Below are positions 8,772-17,054 of a DNA stretch of 64,000 nucleotides, piece by piece. The number at the start of each line of letters is the position of its first letter. Position 1 is the first letter of the stretch. Below the pieces are notes generated by a model. It made no database searches, was not told where the DNA came from, and was given only the letters and a program-made list of their open reading frames with translations. Source of the stretch: DATKCF01 sp035513345 (lineage in GTDB: Bacteria > Gemmatimonadota > Gemmatimonadetes > Longimicrobiales > RSA9); the NCBI GenBank assembly GCA_035513345.1, contig DATKCF010000030.1, positions 4,505-68,504 of the forward strand, given 5' to 3'. Made by a program: the position numbers and the translations under genes.

Positions 8772-9323
8772 TTGATTGAACGCGTCCATCCGGACGCGCT
8801 TCGTCGCCTTGACACAAGGCACCGGGAAACCGCACTGCAACATACACTCGAAACGCTTCCCATACGGCGAGCCGCTCGCCTGCTTCCGCTGCTGCTGGCC
8901 GCGTGCATGCGTTTTCACCAACCCGAAGTCCGACTCGAAACCGTTCGCCTCGGCAGCCTGGGCCTGAGCGGGGGCACATTGTACGCCGGCCTGATCGTGA
9001 CGAATCCGAACACGTACGAGCTGCGTTCGTCGGCGCTGCGCTTCACGCTCGAAATGCGCGGACCGGCATCCTCGGATGAGAACTGGATGCGGATCGCCGA
9101 GGGCGAACTGGACCGTGAGCTGTCGATCATGGAAGGCGACAGTGCGATGATCGAGATTCCCGTCGACTTCAACTGGTCCGGCGTGGGCACCGGTCTGCGC
9201 TCGATCATCGAACGCGGACTCGTCGACTACCGGCTTGCGGGCGACCTCGCCGTGATCCGGCCGGTACGCCGGTCTGTGCCGTTCCGCAGGACGGGCCAGG
9301 TCGACCTGGTGAGGGCGCGTTGA
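8772..9323 (+). CDS. LEA2-type lipoprotein (start uncertain)
   Basis: The C-terminal part is a single late-embryogenesis-abundant type 2 beta domain (VRLGSLGLSGGTLYAGLIVTNPNTY-like start, then alternating strands). Such proteins occur as periplasmic lipoproteins of unknown function. Just before it is a hydrophobic run ending in a lipobox, LPLLLAAC, so it is probably anchored to the outer membrane. The start is unclear. The frame opens at GTG 8730 inside rarA, and TTG 8772 directly abuts a GGAGG. No ATG lies close to the signal peptide except ATG 8907, which follows the lipobox cysteine and would remove it. I give TTG 8772 provisionally. Confidence 0.65.
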   Translation: MIERVHPDALRRLDTRHRETALQHTLETLPIRRAARLLPLLLAACMRFHQPEVRLETVRLGSLGLSGGTLYAGLIVTNPNTYELRSSALRFTLEMRGPASSDENWMRIAEGELDRELSIMEGDSAMIEIPVDFNWSGVGTGLRSIIERGLVDYRLAGDLAVIRPVRRSVPFRRTGQVDLVRAR

Positions 9324-10636
9324 AGGGTCGACCGGATGGTGACGGCGTGACCGTCTCGACGGCGGCGGCGCAGGAGCGGGCGATCCTCGTGGGCGCGTAC
9401 AGCAAGCACGCGTTGGCGCGCGAGGCGGAGGACCACCTTGCCGAGCTGGCCAGCCTGACGGATACGGCTGGCGCGGCGGTCGCCGGCACGCTGTTCCAGC
9501 GCATCGACTCGCCGCATCCGAAGTACTACATCGGCGAAGGCAAGGTGGACGAGCTGAAGCAGCTCGTGAGCGAGCGCGACGCGAGCCTGGTGATCTTCGA
9601 CGAGGAGTTGTCGCCTTCGCAGGGCAGGAATCTCGAGGATCGGCTGGGCATCCGCATCATGGACCGGGCGGAGCTGATCCTCGACATCTTCGCTACACGG
9701 GCGCGCACGTTCGAAGCGCAGATGCAGGTCGAACTGGCGCAGCTCGAGTACATGCTGCCGCGACTCAAGCGGATGTGGACGCACCTTTCGCGGATCCGCG
9801 GTGGCATCGGGTTCCGCGGCCCGGGTGAAACGCAGCTCGAGACAGACCGCCGGCTGATCGGCCGCCGCATTCGCGACCTGCGGCGCAAGCTGGCCGTCGT
9901 CGCGCAGCAGCGCGCCACTCGCCGGAAGGGAAGGACCGGAGAGTTCCGCGCGGCGCTCGTCGGTTACACGAACGCGGGCAAGTCGTCGATCCTGCGGTCC
10001 CTGTCCGGCACGGACATCTTCGTCGAGAACCGGCTGTTCGCGACGCTCGATCCATCGACACGTTCGGTCGAGCTGGGGCCGGGCGCGCGCGTTCTCGTGA
10101 CGGACACCGTCGGGTTCATCCGCAGGCTGCCGCACCACCTGGTCGCATCGTTTCGCGCCACCCTCGAGGAGGCGGTCGAAGCCGATGTTCTGCTTCACGT
10201 CATCGACGGATCGCACCCGAACTGGGAAGAACAGAAGTTCGTGGTCGAGGGCGTGCTGCGTGATCTCGACCTCGAAGGCCGGCGGACGATCCTCGTCTTC
10301 AACAAGACGGACCGGCTGACGCATTCCGAGGAGGAATCTTTGCGGCACCGTGTCATGGCCGGCTATCGTGAGCCGGCGGTGTTCGTGTCGGCGGCGGAGC
10401 CGGACGGTCTGCTCGAGCTTCGGTCGCTTCTGTTCGAGGAGATCCGTGAGATGCGGCCTGCGGTCCGTCTCGAGATCCAGTCGTCGGATGGGCAGTCGAT
10501 CGCGACCGTGTATCGGGAAGGCGAGGTTCTGCGGCAGGTTCAGCACGACACGTGCACCGAGCTTGTGGCACGGCTGCCCGAAGCCACACTTGGCCGGCTG
10601 CGACAGCGCGGCGTGATGGTGACGGCAGAACCTTGA
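9320..10636 (+). CDS. hflX: Ribosome-associated GTPase HflX
   Basis: GTPase that splits stalled 70S ribosomes. The N-terminal HflX domain has the GxGKVDEL element (74-80) and the SPSQGRNLEDRLG segment. The linker helix and GGIGFRGPGETQLETDRR motif (161-178) precede a G domain with P-loop GYTNAGKS (215-222), G3 DTVGF (262-266) and NKTD. The 438-residue length is normal. TTG 9320 overlaps the previous stop; a downstream GTG is an alternative. The stop overlaps the TTG of the next gene by four bases. Confidence 0.94.
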   Translation: MKGRPDGDGVTVSTAAAQERAILVGAYSKHALAREAEDHLAELASLTDTAGAAVAGTLFQRIDSPHPKYYIGEGKVDELKQLVSERDASLVIFDEELSPSQGRNLEDRLGIRIMDRAELILDIFATRARTFEAQMQVELAQLEYMLPRLKRMWTHLSRIRGGIGFRGPGETQLETDRRLIGRRIRDLRRKLAVVAQQRATRRKGRTGEFRAALVGYTNAGKSSILRSLSGTDIFVENRLFATLDPSTRSVELGPGARVLVTDTVGFIRRLPHHLVASFRATLEEAVEADVLLHVIDGSHPNWEEQKFVVEGVLRDLDLEGRRTILVFNKTDRLTHSEEESLRHRVMAGYREPAVFVSAAEPDGLLELRSLLFEEIREMRPAVRLEIQSSDGQSIATVYREGEVLRQVQHDTCTELVARLPEATLGRLRQRGVMVTAEP

Positions 10637-11514
10637 TCGAAACGATCGTCATACAGGGGCCGGGACGGATGGGACTCGCGCTCGGTGCAGCGCTGCGGCG
10701 CAGCGGCGAAGTGCAGCGCGTGCTGTTCCAGGGCCGCTCGATGGACCCGCCGCCACATCCGATCTTCGAACGCTCGCCGAGCGGTGCGCCCGGCGCCGAA
10801 TACCGCGCTGGCGTGTTACCACCGCCGGGCGACGCCGTAGCGCTGATCATCGCGGTACCGGACTCGGCGCTGGGCGAGGTTGCCTGGGACCTGGCGAATT
10901 CGGGACCGCCGCCGCCGGGGTGTTCGGCGTTGCACCTGTCGGGCGCGCTTTCGACCGACGTGCTCTCGCCGCTCCACGCGGCCGGGTATTCAGTCGGCTC
11001 GCTGCACCCGATGCAGACGGTGGCAGACCCGTGGCTGTCAGCGGACCGATTGACGGGCATAGCGTTCGCCATCGCGGGCGAGCCGGCCGCTGCGCGGGTC
11101 GCTCATCAACTGGTCAACGCTCTGAACGGTATGCCGCTGGTCATCGCTGCGACCCAGCGCCCGGTCTATCACGCGGCAGCCGTTACCGCATCGAACTACC
11201 TCGTCGCGGTTCTGGCATCCGCGTCGAGACTGCTGCATGCGGCGGGCGTGCCGGCCGACCAGACACTGCCCGCGCTCCTGCCGCTCGTGCGCGGCACGCT
11301 CGACAATCTCGAGCAGCTCGGCGTGCCCGCGGCTTTGACGGGACCGATCGCGCGCGGCGACATGGATACCGTCCGGCTGCATCTGGCGCGGTTGTCGCCC
11401 GATGACCATACGCTATATTGCGCGCTTGGTCGCGAAGTACTGCGGCTGGCCCGGCAAGCGGGACTCGACGGGCAGAAGGCGGACGAGATGGCGAACCTGC
11501 TCGGATCCGGCTGA
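10633..11514 (+). CDS. Rossmann-fold DUF2520 protein
   Basis: The N-terminal NAD(P)-binding fold shows GPGRMGLALGAALRR at residues 9-23, followed by a second domain with SLHPMQTVADP typical of the Rossmann-like/DUF2520 family. These resemble 6-phosphogluconate-dehydrogenase-type or F420-dependent reductases, but no reaction is established for the family and I assign none. The TTG at 10633 overlaps the hflX stop (TTGA) and places the dinucleotide motif at the usual distance from the N-terminus; the frame is open further upstream inside hflX. It abuts pdxJ with no gap. Confidence 0.82.
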   Translation: MIETIVIQGPGRMGLALGAALRRSGEVQRVLFQGRSMDPPPHPIFERSPSGAPGAEYRAGVLPPPGDAVALIIAVPDSALGEVAWDLANSGPPPPGCSALHLSGALSTDVLSPLHAAGYSVGSLHPMQTVADPWLSADRLTGIAFAIAGEPAAARVAHQLVNALNGMPLVIAATQRPVYHAAAVTASNYLVAVLASASRLLHAAGVPADQTLPALLPLVRGTLDNLEQLGVPAALTGPIARGDMDTVRLHLARLSPDDHTLYCALGREVLRLARQAGLDGQKADEMANLLGSG

Positions 11515-12255
11515 ATGCGGCTCCACATAAACATTGATCACGTCGCGACCGTCCGGCAGGCAAGACGCACGGACGAGCCGGACCCCGTCCGGGCCGCCGT
11601 ACTGGCCGAGTTGGGCGGGGCGGATGGCATCACGGTGCACCTGCGTGAGGATCGGCGCCACATTCAGGATCGTGATGTGCGGCTGCTGATGGAGACGGTG
11701 CGGACCGGAGTGAATCTGGAGCTTGCGGTGTCGCCCTCGATGACGTCCATGGGTGCGGACCTCAGGCCGATGACGGTCACACTCGTGCCGGAGCAGCGCG
11801 AGGAAATCACGACGGAAGGCGGCCTGGATCTGGCGTCGGAGAACTCAGTCGGCCGGGTCCGTGACGCGGTACTGCTGCTGCGCGAAGCGGGCGTCCGGAC
11901 GTCGCTGTTCATCGATCCGTCTCGAGCCGACGTCTCGACGGCGGTGGCCATCGGCGCCAACGCAGTCGAACTGCACACCGGCGCCTGGGCACACCAGTGG
12001 CAAGGCGCGCGCAGCCTTCCGGGCGCGGCCGACGAACTGGCCCGGCTGGCGAGCGCGGCGGCCCATGGTGCGAGCCTCGGTCTGGCCGTTCACGCGGGCC
12101 ACGGTCTGACGTACGAGAACGTGGCTCCCGTGGCGGCGATCGAGGACATCGAGGAACTGAACATCGGCCATTCCGTCGTGAGCCGTGCCGTCCTCGTCGG
12201 AATGGAGCGGGCAGTGGCCGAGATGAAAGACCTGATCCTTCGGTCCCGACACTGA
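11515..12255 (+). CDS. pdxJ: Pyridoxine 5'-phosphate synthase
   Basis: Condenses 1-deoxy-xylulose 5-phosphate with 3-amino-2-oxopropyl phosphate to make pyridoxine 5'-phosphate (DXP-dependent vitamin B6 route). The 246-residue TIM barrel starts with the diagnostic HINIDHVATVRQAR and contains ADGITVHLREDRRHI, LELAVS, ELHTG, HAGHGL and the closing LNIGHSVVS phosphate site. The ATG directly follows the preceding stop. Its presence indicates the PdxA/PdxJ route rather than the PdxS/PdxT route. Full length and apparently intact. Confidence 0.96.
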   Translation: MRLHINIDHVATVRQARRTDEPDPVRAAVLAELGGADGITVHLREDRRHIQDRDVRLLMETVRTGVNLELAVSPSMTSMGADLRPMTVTLVPEQREEITTEGGLDLASENSVGRVRDAVLLLREAGVRTSLFIDPSRADVSTAVAIGANAVELHTGAWAHQWQGARSLPGAADELARLASAAAHGASLGLAVHAGHGLTYENVAPVAAIEDIEELNIGHSVVSRAVLVGMERAVAEMKDLILRSRH

Positions 12256-12261
12256 TCGGAT

Positions 12262-13230
12262 ATGACAACTACCCGGCTTGTCGAGTGGTTCGAGAAAGAG
12301 GCGGGCGGCTACCTGACCGTTCTGAAACGCGATGCCGACGGTCTCGGTGAGGAGCCGCTCGCACTGGACGGGTTACGCGCAGCGGCGCGCGCGCTGGCGG
12401 GTGCGGCCCGGCTGGCCGGCAAGGATCGTCTGCACCGTGCCGCGGCCGCACTGGAGGCCGGGCTTCGCAATGCTGACCTCGAGCCGGGCTACGCAACTGA
12501 CCGGCTGGCCGAGGACGTTCGCCTGAGCGTGGCGGACCTGCGGTTCCTGCTCGACACGCACGGGCCGACTGACGCACGGGACGCACGTGTCGACGTCGTT
12601 GCTGCGCGCTGGTCGGACGCGGCCACGATCGACGACGGGCCGGCCGCGACAACCTTGCACGACGATTTCACAGGCTTCGTGGTCCGTGAAGCCGAAGGTG
12701 TGGCCGACGCGATGGATGCGGGCATCGACGCGTTCTCGCGGGATCCGTCGAGCCGGGAATGGCTCGGCTCGATCCTGCGCCGGCAGCGCGCGTTGCTCGG
12801 ATCGGCGAGGCTGGATGAGATCCCGGTCCTGGCCGAAGCGCTTCGCGCTGTCGAGGACCTGTGCGAGTTGATCGTGCGGCTCGGCGTGCCGGTCAAGAGC
12901 GAGTGGCTCGATGTTTTCCGCTGCGCGCGTGACGTTCTGAAGTCGGCTGCCACGGCGATCGCGGACGGAGAGGAGCCGGGTCAGACGCCGGCGCTCAGCC
13001 GGCTGCGAACGCTGCGCGAGGAACTCGTTGCGCGGTATGGTGACCGTGTTGCCTCCCAGACGGTCGAGACAGCGGCGCGACCGGCGGCGGTCGAGTCCGA
13101 ATCACCCGCCGATCCGAGACAGCGCGCGGCCGTGCTGCGCGCCCGAATCGCACACACACTGGGATCCGATTCGGAGACGCGTGAAGCGCTCGACGAACTC
13201 TATGGCCTTCTGATGAGCGCATTGCGGTGA
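12262..13230 (+). CDS. Unknown helical protein with degenerate Hpt/CheA-like segments
   Basis: A 322-residue soluble, helical protein I cannot name. The N-terminal 65 residues (EAGGYLTVLKRDADGL, then ALDGLRAAARALAGAARLAG) resemble an Hpt phosphotransfer helix pair, but the place of the usual HxLKGS phospho-histidine reads ALAGAARLAG, with no histidine. Two similar helical stretches follow, around 165-205 and 210-245. The pattern recalls FimL-like proteins, CheA-type domains that have lost the phosphoacceptor. No kinase or receiver domain is present. The stop overlaps the next GTG, so it is coupled to the membrane protein downstream. The family suggestion is inference. Confidence 0.6.
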   Translation: MTTTRLVEWFEKEAGGYLTVLKRDADGLGEEPLALDGLRAAARALAGAARLAGKDRLHRAAAALEAGLRNADLEPGYATDRLAEDVRLSVADLRFLLDTHGPTDARDARVDVVAARWSDAATIDDGPAATTLHDDFTGFVVREAEGVADAMDAGIDAFSRDPSSREWLGSILRRQRALLGSARLDEIPVLAEALRAVEDLCELIVRLGVPVKSEWLDVFRCARDVLKSAATAIADGEEPGQTPALSRLRTLREELVARYGDRVASQTVETAARPAAVESESPADPRQRAAVLRARIAHTLGSDSETREALDELYGLLMSALR

Positions 13231-14351
13231 CAACGCCCGGCAAGAAGCTGGACCCGTCCAGCGCTGAAGCCGGCGCAACCGCCAGACGAAAGTCGCACCC
13301 ATTTCTCAACTGGAAGACCGCAGTCGGCGTCGCCATCAGCGCCGGGTTGCTCTGGTACACGTTCCGTGGTCAGGACCTGGGCGAGATGGTGCACGAGATG
13401 GGTCAGGCGGACCCGCTGTTGCTGCTTCTGGCGACGGCGCTCGCGACGTTCGTCTTCTGGATCCGTGCGTGGCGCTGGCGCTGCATCCTCGATCCCGTCC
13501 AGCGTGGCACCACGTTCCACTCACGGTTCGCCGCAGTGAACATCGGTTTCATGGCGAACAACCTGCTGCCGGCACGTGTCGGCGAGTTTGCGCGCGCCTA
13601 CGCGGTAAGCCGGCTCGAGCCGATTCCCGTGGTGGCCGCGCTGTCATCGCTGGTCATCGAACGAATGCTCGACGCGCTTACGCTGGTCGTGCTCCTGTTC
13701 GTCGCAGCGGCAATGCCCGGCTTCCCGGACTGGCCGACGAGCGCGGAAGTCGACTTTCCCCGCATTGCGCGCACGCTCGGCATCACGGTCGCACTGGCCA
13801 CGGTCGTCCTGTTCCTGCTCGTCCTGTGGCCACGTCAGACCGTGCGAGCGTTCGAGACCATCGCGAACCGGATCCTGCCGCTCGCGATCCGCCGGCCCCT
13901 GGTCAACGCGCTCGAGGCGTTCCTCGCCGGCGCCACGATCCTGCGGAACGCGCGGCTGATGGTCGAGGCGGTCGCATGGAGCGCGGTCCTGTGGCTCGTC
14001 AACAGCGCGGCCTTCTGGTTGGCGTTCAGGGCGTTCGGCCTCGACCTCGATTTCAGTGTTGCCGTCTTCTTCAACTCGGGTCTCGGCTTCATCGTGGCCG
14101 TGCCGGCGGCGCCCGGGTTCTGGGGAACGTACGAGTTCGCGGCGAGGATCATGCTGGTCGGACTGTGGGCGCAGGAAACGAGCACGGTGCTCGCGTTTGC
14201 CGTCGGCTTCCACATCGCCGGGTTCCTGCCTGTGACGCTGATGGGCCTGTATTACGCGAGCCGCCTCGGCCTGTCGCTGTCCGGTGTGGCCCGGACCGAG
14301 GAAGTCGTCGAGGAAGCGGTCGAACGACAGACACAGCGCGAAACCGACTGA
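13227..14351 (+). CDS. Flippase-like / LPG-synthase-TM family membrane protein
   Basis: A 374-residue inner-membrane protein with about eight hydrophobic helices. It matches the 'lysylphosphatidylglycerol synthase transmembrane' (UPF0104/AglD-like) family. Typical family sequence is visible: FWIRAWRWRCIL, then NIGFMANNLLPARVGEFARAY, LSSLVIERMLDAL, and VAVPAAPGFWGTYEF in the C-terminal half. Members are thought to move or modify lipid-linked substrates; no substrate can be assigned. The catalytic aminoacyl-transferase domain of MprF is absent. GTG 13227 overlaps the preceding stop. ispE follows five bases downstream. Confidence 0.85.
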   Translation: MTTPGKKLDPSSAEAGATARRKSHPFLNWKTAVGVAISAGLLWYTFRGQDLGEMVHEMGQADPLLLLLATALATFVFWIRAWRWRCILDPVQRGTTFHSRFAAVNIGFMANNLLPARVGEFARAYAVSRLEPIPVVAALSSLVIERMLDALTLVVLLFVAAAMPGFPDWPTSAEVDFPRIARTLGITVALATVVLFLLVLWPRQTVRAFETIANRILPLAIRRPLVNALEAFLAGATILRNARLMVEAVAWSAVLWLVNSAAFWLAFRAFGLDLDFSVAVFFNSGLGFIVAVPAAPGFWGTYEFAARIMLVGLWAQETSTVLAFAVGFHIAGFLPVTLMGLYYASRLGLSLSGVARTEEVVEEAVERQTQRETD

Positions 14352-14356
14352 GCCGC

Positions 14357-15247
14357 ATGCCGAGCGGGACGGCGAACGCGAAGATCAACCTGTTCCTGCA
14401 CGTGCTGGCCCGGGAGTCGTCGGGCTACCATGGCATTGAAACGCTCTTCTGCCGGATTGCGCTCGCCGACGACATCACGGTGGAGACCGGCGAGCCCGGC
14501 ATCCATCTCGAGGTCGACGGTCACGTGCCGGGCGAGCTCGAGCACAACCTCGCCTACCGGGCCGTCGGCGTGTTCCACCGCCGGCTCGGCCGCCCGCCCG
14601 CCGTCCGTATCGGACTCGTGAAGCGCATCCCGATCGGCGCCGGCCTGGGCGGCGGGTCGAGCGATGCCGCGACCACGCTCCACGCACTCAACACGCTGTA
14701 CGGCCAGCCCTTCGGTGCTCCGGAACTGATCGAGATCGGCGCGCGTCTTGGCAGCGATGTCGCGTTCTTCATGAGCGGCGCCGCCCGAGCCCTCGCATGG
14801 GGCAGGGGCGACCGACTACTCGAACTCGAGCCGCTTCCCGAACGGCCCATCCTGGTGGCCTGGCCCACGACGCCCATGGCGACGGCCGAAGCCTACACGC
14901 TGCTGGCCCGGGCCAGAGAGGGAACAGCGCCGCCCGGCGCTCGCGTGATCGGCGCGCGATCGCTGTCGACGTGGGACGCCGTCGCCCGATTCGCCGCGAA
15001 CGACTTCGAGGACACCGTTTTCGGACGTATCGACGGCCTCGTCGCTGTGCGCGATGTGATCCGCGATGGCGGCGCCGACATTGCGCTCCTGTCAGGCAGC
15101 GGATCCGCCATCTTCGGTGTGTTCGACGATGTGCGGCGGCGGGCCGAAACCGCCGCCGTCCTGCGCGGCCGGTTCCCTGACGTCCGCGTGGTCGAGACTG
15201 TCACGATCGGCGATCGCGGCGTTGATCGGGATGCGGACTGGCTTTAA
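14357..15247 (+). CDS. ispE: 4-diphosphocytidyl-2-C-methyl-D-erythritol kinase
   Basis: GHMP kinase of the MEP isoprenoid pathway, phosphorylating CDP-ME at the 2-hydroxyl. The 296-residue protein begins with AKINLFLHV (K9 in the conserved site), carries the ATP loop PIGAGLGGGSSDAA (92-105) and GSDVAFF with the catalytic aspartate at 134, and has the GHMP C-terminal motif LSGSGSAIFG. Start ATG 14357 gives the canonical N-terminus although the frame is open far upstream. Its TAA stop lies inside the -10 box of the tRNA-Gln promoter. Confidence 0.95.
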   Translation: MPSGTANAKINLFLHVLARESSGYHGIETLFCRIALADDITVETGEPGIHLEVDGHVPGELEHNLAYRAVGVFHRRLGRPPAVRIGLVKRIPIGAGLGGGSSDAATTLHALNTLYGQPFGAPELIEIGARLGSDVAFFMSGAARALAWGRGDRLLELEPLPERPILVAWPTTPMATAEAYTLLARAREGTAPPGARVIGARSLSTWDAVARFAANDFEDTVFGRIDGLVAVRDVIRDGGADIALLSGSGSAIFGVFDDVRRRAETAAVLRGRFPDVRVVETVTIGDRGVDRDADWL

Positions 15248-15250
15248 CTT
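15222..15250 (+). promoter_or_regulatory. Promoter of tRNA-Gln
   Basis: TTGATC (15222-15227), a 17-base spacer and TAACTT (15245-15250) end twelve bases before the mature tRNA. The -10 contains the TAA stop of ispE. Spacing and position make it one of the best promoters in the window. Confidence 0.6.
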
Positions 15251-15261
15251 GCAGGCTCCGC

Positions 15262-15332
15262 TCCCGGGTCGTCTAAAGGCAGGACTGAGGACTTTGGCTC
15301 CTCCAATGGTGGTTCGAATCCACCCCCGGGAA
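15262..15332 (+). tRNA. tRNA-Gln (anticodon UUG)
   Basis: All arms fold. The acceptor stem pairs 15262-15268 (TCCCGGG) with 15325-15331 (CCCGGGA), and the discriminator is A at 15332. The anticodon stem GAGGA/TCCTC closes the loop CTTTGGC, giving anticodon TTG, which reads CAA and by wobble CAG. The T arm is GGTGG-TTCGAAT-CCACC. The D arm is short. The 3' CCA is not encoded, so it must be added after transcription; a CCA-adding enzyme is encoded at 5299-6657. Confidence 0.95.
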
Positions 15333-15352
15333 TCCCTCATCGTGAAGGACGC

Positions 15353-16000
15353 ATGGCCGGACCAGCCCGCTTCTCGACACGACGTCTGCCGGACACGCTG
15401 CGCAGCCGCCTCGAGGTAACGACGGCGCTGGCGTGGGAGGCCCTCGTCGAGACACATGTCGACCAGGCCCACGCCTTCGTTCAACTCGTCCGTGAGCGCA
15501 TGCCGCTCGAGGAATCGCTGCCTCGCTACCTGCTCGAGCTCGACCTGGGCGACTCGATCGCCAGCGCCGTCCGGACACGCGTCCTGGTCAGGGCCGAACC
15601 CGATGACCGGATCGATCGCGACCCGCCCATCGCGATACAGCCGCCCCTCACCACACCGGAAGCCGCCGCCGATGACGACGAGGGCCGCTGGCGCCGATTC
15701 CGTCCCGATGTCGTAGTGCGCGGCCTGCGCGAACGCCAGCGCCGCGACGACGAGACCGAAGGCTGGATGAAGCTCGCCCTGGCCAGGGCAGAGGAAGCCG
15801 TCATCGCGACACACGTCGACAACGCCATCACGTTCGCCGCACTCCTCGACCCGGTCATGCCCCTCGACCGCGCGACCCAGGAGTACATCGATGCCGTTGG
15901 CCTGTCCGGTGGGCGTGCCCAGGCCGTCCACCAGCGGACCATGGCGAGGCTCGCGGACGTCCACCTGCCGATGCCGGCCCGGACCAACGTCCCCCGGTGA
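15353..16000 (+). CDS. Unknown protein with a tandem internal duplication
   Basis: A 215-residue soluble protein I do not recognise. It contains two diverged copies of a helical unit of about 60 residues. Copy 1 (about 22-80) and copy 2 (about 138-199) share the frame 'A..THVD.A..F..L....MPL......Y.....L.......AV..R....R': THVDQAHAF with RERMPLEES in the first, THVDNAITF with DPVMPLDRA in the second. A charged, proline-containing linker joins them. No signal peptide, membrane helix or cofactor motif is seen. ATG 15353 has GAAGGA upstream. It stands alone between tRNA-Gln and the prs promoter. Confidence 0.72.
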   Translation: MAGPARFSTRRLPDTLRSRLEVTTALAWEALVETHVDQAHAFVQLVRERMPLEESLPRYLLELDLGDSIASAVRTRVLVRAEPDDRIDRDPPIAIQPPLTTPEAAADDDEGRWRRFRPDVVVRGLRERQRRDDETEGWMKLALARAEEAVIATHVDNAITFAALLDPVMPLDRATQEYIDAVGLSGGRAQAVHQRTMARLADVHLPMPARTNVPR

Positions 16001-16019
16001 CTCGCCGGCCCCCGGTGAG

Positions 16020-16048
16020 TTGACCCTCCGGCGTGCGCGCGCTAACCT
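16020..16048 (+). promoter_or_regulatory. Promoter of prs-rplY-pth
   Basis: TTGACC (16020-16025), a 17-base spacer and TAACCT (16043-16048) sit in the 90-base gap before prs, giving a leader of about 35 bases. It closely resembles the tRNA-Gln and SRP RNA promoters in this window. Confidence 0.55.
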
Positions 16049-16090
16049 TTTGGGCTGTCGCGTACATGATCTAGTCCCGGATCCAACGGC

Positions 16091-17041
16091 ATGGCGGAGA
16101 ATCCGACACCGGCTCCAATGCTGCTCCTGGCAGGCACGGCGAATCCGCCGCTCGCGCAGGAGATCGCCGACCAGATCGGCATGCCCCTGGGCGACCTGAC
16201 GGTCCGGCGATTCGCCGATGGCGAGATTTTCGTTCGCCTGAACCAGAACGCGCGCGGGCGGGACGTCTTCATCCTGCAGCCGACGCCACCGCCGGCGGAG
16301 ACGATAATGGAGCTGCTGCTCCTGATCGACGCGGCGAAGCGGGCGTCGGGGGCGAGGGTAACGGCGATCATGCCGTATTTCGGGTACGCGCGGCAGGACC
16401 GCAAGGACCAGCCTCGAGTCGCGATCGGAGCGAAACTGGTCGCGAACCTGATCGAGGCGGCAGGCGCGGACAAGGTGTTGGGAATCGACTTCCACACGCA
16501 CCAGATCCAGGGCTTCTTCGACGTGCCGGTGGACCATCTGTACGCGGCGCCCGTACTGACGCGCTATTTCCGGACGCTGGATCTGAAGGACCCGGTGGTG
16601 GTCGCGCCGGACGTGGGCGCGGCGAAGATGGCGAGGGGCTTTGCGCGGCGATTGAATGCGAGCTTCGCGATCATTGACAAGCGTCGCCCGGCGCCGAACG
16701 TGGCGGAAGTGATGCAGGTGGTCGGCGAGGTGGAGGGCCGATCGTGCATAATTGTCGACGACATGATCGACACGGCGGGCACGCTCGAGAGCGTTGTCTA
16801 CGCGCTGCGCGATCGTGGCGCCACGGAGATCTACGCGGCGGCGACGCACGCGCTGTTGTCGGGTCCGGCGGTCGAACGGCTGCAGAATGCGCCGGTCAGC
16901 CAGGTCGTGGTGACGAACACGTTGAACGTACCGGAAGCGAAGCGGTTCGCGAAGCTGAAGGTCCTGTCGGTCGCGGAGCTGCTGGCGCGCGCGATCATAT
17001 ACACGCATTCGAACGAGTCTGTGAGCCAGCTGTTCGACTGA
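16091..17041 (+). CDS. prs: Ribose-phosphate pyrophosphokinase (PRPP synthase)
   Basis: Makes PRPP from ribose 5-phosphate and ATP for nucleotide, histidine, tryptophan and NAD synthesis. The 316-residue class I enzyme has RRFADGEIFVRL near the N-terminus, the flexible ATP segment PYFGYARQDRKD, the DFHTHQIQGFF motif, and the PRPP-binding loop IVDDMIDTAGT. It precedes rplY by 13 bases, and prs followed by rplY/ctc and pth is a familiar bacterial order. Confidence 0.97.
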   Translation: MAENPTPAPMLLLAGTANPPLAQEIADQIGMPLGDLTVRRFADGEIFVRLNQNARGRDVFILQPTPPPAETIMELLLLIDAAKRASGARVTAIMPYFGYARQDRKDQPRVAIGAKLVANLIEAAGADKVLGIDFHTHQIQGFFDVPVDHLYAAPVLTRYFRTLDLKDPVVVAPDVGAAKMARGFARRLNASFAIIDKRRPAPNVAEVMQVVGEVEGRSCIIVDDMIDTAGTLESVVYALRDRGATEIYAAATHALLSGPAVERLQNAPVSQVVVTNTLNVPEAKRFAKLKVLSVAELLARAIIYTHSNESVSQLFD

Positions 17042-17054
17042 AGGAGAAACGAGG

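Noticed and set aside
8809..8848. TTGACA upstream of the LEA2-like lipoprotein
   Set aside because: No -10 box lies at acceptable spacing; the nearest TACACT is 28 bases away.
11392..11419. Promoter-like TTGTCG-N16-TATATT inside the DUF2520 gene, before pdxJ
   Set aside because: It lies within a coding region, the spacer is 16 and the -35 is weak; pdxJ is probably served by the upstream operon.
13469..14356. Long open frame preceding the ispE ATG
   Set aside because: It overlaps the flippase-like gene in another frame and its translation is Arg/Gly-rich shadow sequence.
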